Virus record (IMG/VR): IMGVR_UViG_3300032315_001656
Span: 1 to 29,760 of that record
DNA: 29,760 nt
From: a virus
Direction: 5' to 3' (one strand)
The position numbers and the translations under genes are program-made. Below, piece after piece: positions 28,049-29,760 of this stretch; the stretch's first letter is position 1, and each line of letters begins with the position of its first letter. Below the pieces are notes generated by a model that saw only the letters and a list, made by a program, of their open reading frames with translations, searched no databases and was not told the origin of the DNA.

Positions 28049-29113
28049 ATGCCCAAGACCCACACCGTCACCCCCGGCACCATGACCACGATGGCTGCCG
28101 CGTTCCAACAGGCCGAGCAGTTCATGGCCAACCAGCCGAACGACCTGCCGCCGGCCGACTCCGCACCGACCGACCTGCCCGTGGTCGTCGTGCAGCCCAG
28201 CGCCGGCGTGCAGATCGACGGCTTCCTCGACTTCATCGACCAGCTCGCCACCACGGCGCAAGCGCGGCGCTACGTGATGTGGTCTGCGGCGAACAGCCTC
28301 AACAACTACATCATCGCCAACCTCCAAACGCACATCCGCTCGGAGACGCGCCAGTCGCAGGAGGTCAACCAGGACGTCGAGTACCTCAGCTCGCTGGGTC
28401 TCGACCAGACCACCATCGACAGGTTCAACGAGCAGAAGGCTTTGATCGACGAGATGCGTGCCAACGGTGCCAACCTCGTCGAGCAGGGCTACGAGGCGCT
28501 CATCCCGCCCATCGAGACCGCAGAGCGCCTGGTCAACCTGCGCGGCTACGTCGCCGAGAAGATGAAGGCCACGGCCAAGACCGTGCGTGACCTCGCGCAG
28601 CCGATTAGCGACAGCATCGCCTACAGGCTGTCACGCACGCCGTCGGTCGACGAGGGCCTCGTCATGCGCTGGTTCATCGCCTGCGACGGCAAGGTGTCTG
28701 TCGACGAGCTGCGCCGCGTCGCCATGCGGCAGCAGCTCAGCGACCGTGCGCAACTGCTGGAGCAGTCCGGGCGCATCATCGACCTGGCCAAAGACCTCGC
28801 CTACAGGGGTGCGCCCAGCGACGCTGAGGTCGAGTCGCTGTTCGACGAGCTGCCGATCCACGTGCAGTACAAGCTGCTGGGCGGCATCGTGCGCACGCTC
28901 AACGTCGCCATGGAGAAGGAAGTCGCTGCCTTCATCCGGTTCAACCGCCTGGACAGCATCGCCAACCGCACGCTGATCCAGTCCGTGCTGAACGGCTACA
29001 TCGACGCGTTCGGCAAGTTCGGCAGCGCCAATGCCGACGCGCTGATCGCCTACGAAGAGCGCGGCAGCAAGCTGCCCACGCTGGAAGAGCTGCTGGCCGA
29101 CAAGTCGGTCTGA
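28049..29113 (+). CDS. 354-residue protein of unknown function
   Basis: The ATG at 28049 has AGGA 8 bases upstream. The open frame extends 30 codons further, through site g, and that part is rejected. Residues 1-45 are Pro/Thr-rich and probably disordered. The rest is almost wholly helical: GFLDFIDQLATTAQARRYVM, later EQKALIDEMRANGANLVEQG, a region MRWFIACDGKVSVDELRRVA, and a C-terminal helix (LPTLEELLADKSV). No catalytic motif is seen. It lies alone between two motif sites and ahead of the primase gene, so it is probably expressed early and strongly; the role is unknown. Confidence 0.8.
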   Translation: MPKTHTVTPGTMTTMAAAFQQAEQFMANQPNDLPPADSAPTDLPVVVVQPSAGVQIDGFLDFIDQLATTAQARRYVMWSAANSLNNYIIANLQTHIRSETRQSQEVNQDVEYLSSLGLDQTTIDRFNEQKALIDEMRANGANLVEQGYEALIPPIETAERLVNLRGYVAEKMKATAKTVRDLAQPISDSIAYRLSRTPSVDEGLVMRWFIACDGKVSVDELRRVAMRQQLSDRAQLLEQSGRIIDLAKDLAYRGAPSDAEVESLFDELPIHVQYKLLGGIVRTLNVAMEKEVAAFIRFNRLDSIANRTLIQSVLNGYIDAFGKFGSANADALIAYEERGSKLPTLEELLADKSV

Positions 29114-29122
29114 CGCAGGCAC

Positions 29123-29152
29123 GCCGCCCAGGCCCTCAGGGGTCTGGGCGGC
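29123..29152 (+). terminator. Hairpin after the 354-residue gene
   Basis: Nine-base perfect arms (29123-29131 and 29144-29152), followed by TTCC. It starts 9 bases after the stop. It probably ends or attenuates the 28049 transcript. Confidence 0.65.
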
Positions 29153-29257
29153 TTCCACGTGCGGGCCAGGACTGAACGGACTACGCGATTTCTAGCGCCG
29201 TGACTGAGCGGCTAAAAACGGCCCTTGGAATTGCGCTGTTCCAAACCTTTTACATAC

Positions 29258-29304
29258 TACTCTCTCTTCTATATCTCTTCTTTTTTCTTAGAGTAGAGAG
29301 AGTA
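29258..29304. repeat. Inverted repeat in AT-rich stretch
   Basis: Perfect 10-base arms (TACTCTCTCT and AGAGAGAGTA) separated by 27 bases, within strongly polypyrimidine and polypurine halves. Confidence 0.75.
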
Positions 29305-29322
29305 TAAGTATAAGAGTATAAG
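29301..29322. repeat. Short direct repeats AGTATAAG
   Basis: Two exact copies (29301-29308 and 29315-29322) with TATAAG between them, giving a small tandem array of TATAAG units. Confidence 0.7.
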
Positions 29323-29408
29323 AGTAGAGAGGTGTAGAGGGAAAGCTGCCACATTTTTGAGCACGTCCCTTGTGTTCTTCCTAGTGAAGGACGGCCTGCG
29401 GACCGTTT

Positions 29409-29423
29409 TCTAACTTCGATCTA
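29409..29423 (+). promoter_or_regulatory. Motif-family site h ahead of primase
   Basis: Plus-strand TCTAACTTCGATCTA, 25 bases before the ATG at 29449. It shares ACTTCGATCTA with site c ahead of the capsid gene, on the opposite strand. Confidence 0.5.
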
Positions 29424-29448
29424 CACTACCTCCCCGACTGGAGGACTC

Positions 29449-29760
29449 ATGGACCTGTTCTTCTTACACTCTGACGTGCCGCTGACCAAGGCGTACAGCC
29501 TCAGCAACGGCGCCCTGACCAAGACGCCCTACCCCTTCGTCTGGGAGTTCAGCTCGGTCCACGAGCAGGTTACGACCCTGGCTCAGATGCACAAGCTGCT
29601 GGTCGATCACGCAGCCCTCGGCCACTGCCTCCTGAAGGGCAGCATCGCCAAGCCCCTGGTCAAGGAGTCGCGTGCCGGCAGCACCACCACCGGCTCCATG
29701 ACCGAGTTCATCGTCCTGGACCTCGACGGACTGGACTGCCCCTCGGTGGACGTGCTGCTC
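29449..29760 (+). CDS. Phage DNA primase (AEP-type), N-terminal part
   Basis: GGAGG lies 5 bases before the ATG at 29449; 104 codons are seen and the frame is open at the right edge. The N-terminus (TKAYSLSNGALTKTPYPFVW, then a region with LLVDHAALGHCLLKGSIA) and KESRAGSTT lead to FIVLDLDG with DLD at 91-93. This hydrophobic-DLDG motif is the first metal-binding motif of archaeo-eukaryotic primase-polymerases found in replication modules of many phages, often fused to a helicase. It would synthesise primers at the phage fork. The fusion partner, if any, lies beyond the window. Confidence 0.8.
   Translation, partial: MDLFFLHSDVPLTKAYSLSNGALTKTPYPFVWEFSSVHEQVTTLAQMHKLLVDHAALGHCLLKGSIAKPLVKESRAGSTTTGSMTEFIVLDLDGLDCPSVDVLL

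Larger units (their letters stand above)
29153..29408 (+). other. AT-rich, strand-biased intergenic stretch
   Basis: No gene is seen. A TTGGAA/TTCCAA inverted repeat lies near 29225-29243. At 29250-29290 the plus strand is almost all pyrimidine; at 29291-29345 it is almost all purine plus T. Perfect 10-base arms (29258-29267 and 29295-29304) can pair. AGTATAAG occurs at 29301-29308 and 29315-29322, with AGAGTAGAGAG at 29290-29300 and 29321-29331. A replication origin or a regulatory leader ahead of the primase gene is plausible. Confidence 0.55.

Noticed and set aside
27699-28085. A 128-codon plus-strand frame before the 354-residue gene
   Set aside because: It runs through motif site g and into the start of the next gene, is Arg/Ser/Thr/Pro-rich, and has no ribosome site.

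Overview
The window is a piece of a tailed bacteriophage genome. It is GC-rich, with strong G/C preference at third codon positions, which suggests a host among high-GC Proteobacteria; the host cannot be fixed from the sequence. The assignment rests on a complete set of packaging and head genes: HNH endonuclease, terminase small and large subunits, a P22-type portal protein, an acidic scaffold-like protein, an N4 gp56-type major capsid protein and a head-tail adaptor. No integrase, repressor or other lysogeny gene is visible.

Layout. From 24648 leftward to position 1 almost every base is used by one dense run of minus-strand genes (29 called, many joined by ATGA, GTGA or TGATG junctions). In order they are: HNH endonuclease, TerS, an unknown gene, TerL, four small genes (one a 25-codon micro-ORF), portal, scaffold, two small conserved phage genes (crAss001_48-like and N4 Gp49/Sf6 Gp66-like), terminator and promoter region, major capsid protein, decoration-like protein, two connector-region proteins, a repeat-bearing fibre protein, fibre-tail adaptor, fibre and lectin-like proteins with a holin among them, a terminator, and then more tail or appendage proteins, the last running off the left edge. 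No tape-measure or endolysin gene is seen.

From 24867 rightward the genes are on the plus strand. Nine short genes (61-157 codons, several encoding membrane proteins) form an early-type accessory cassette punctuated by short GC-rich hairpins. After a 627-base stretch without a confident gene comes a 354-residue protein of unknown function, a terminator-like hairpin, an AT-rich purine/pyrimidine-biased stretch, and the start of a primase of the archaeo-eukaryotic (AEP) type that runs off the right edge. The window therefore spans the divergent junction between late (left) and early/replication (right) modules, at about 24649-24866.

The most interesting non-gene signal is a family of about eight related 15-base sites (consensus near TCTWNYTTSGATYNA). 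Most lie in intergenic regions ahead of transcription units; two flank the HNH gene in direct orientation, and one is embedded in TerL in a patch of atypical AT-rich codons. Three genes (TerS, HNH and the 7963 gene) start without a Shine-Dalgarno sequence just after a second shared element, TAGAMTCCRAMC, which suggests leaderless transcripts. These are proposals from reading the sequence; no search or folding program was run.
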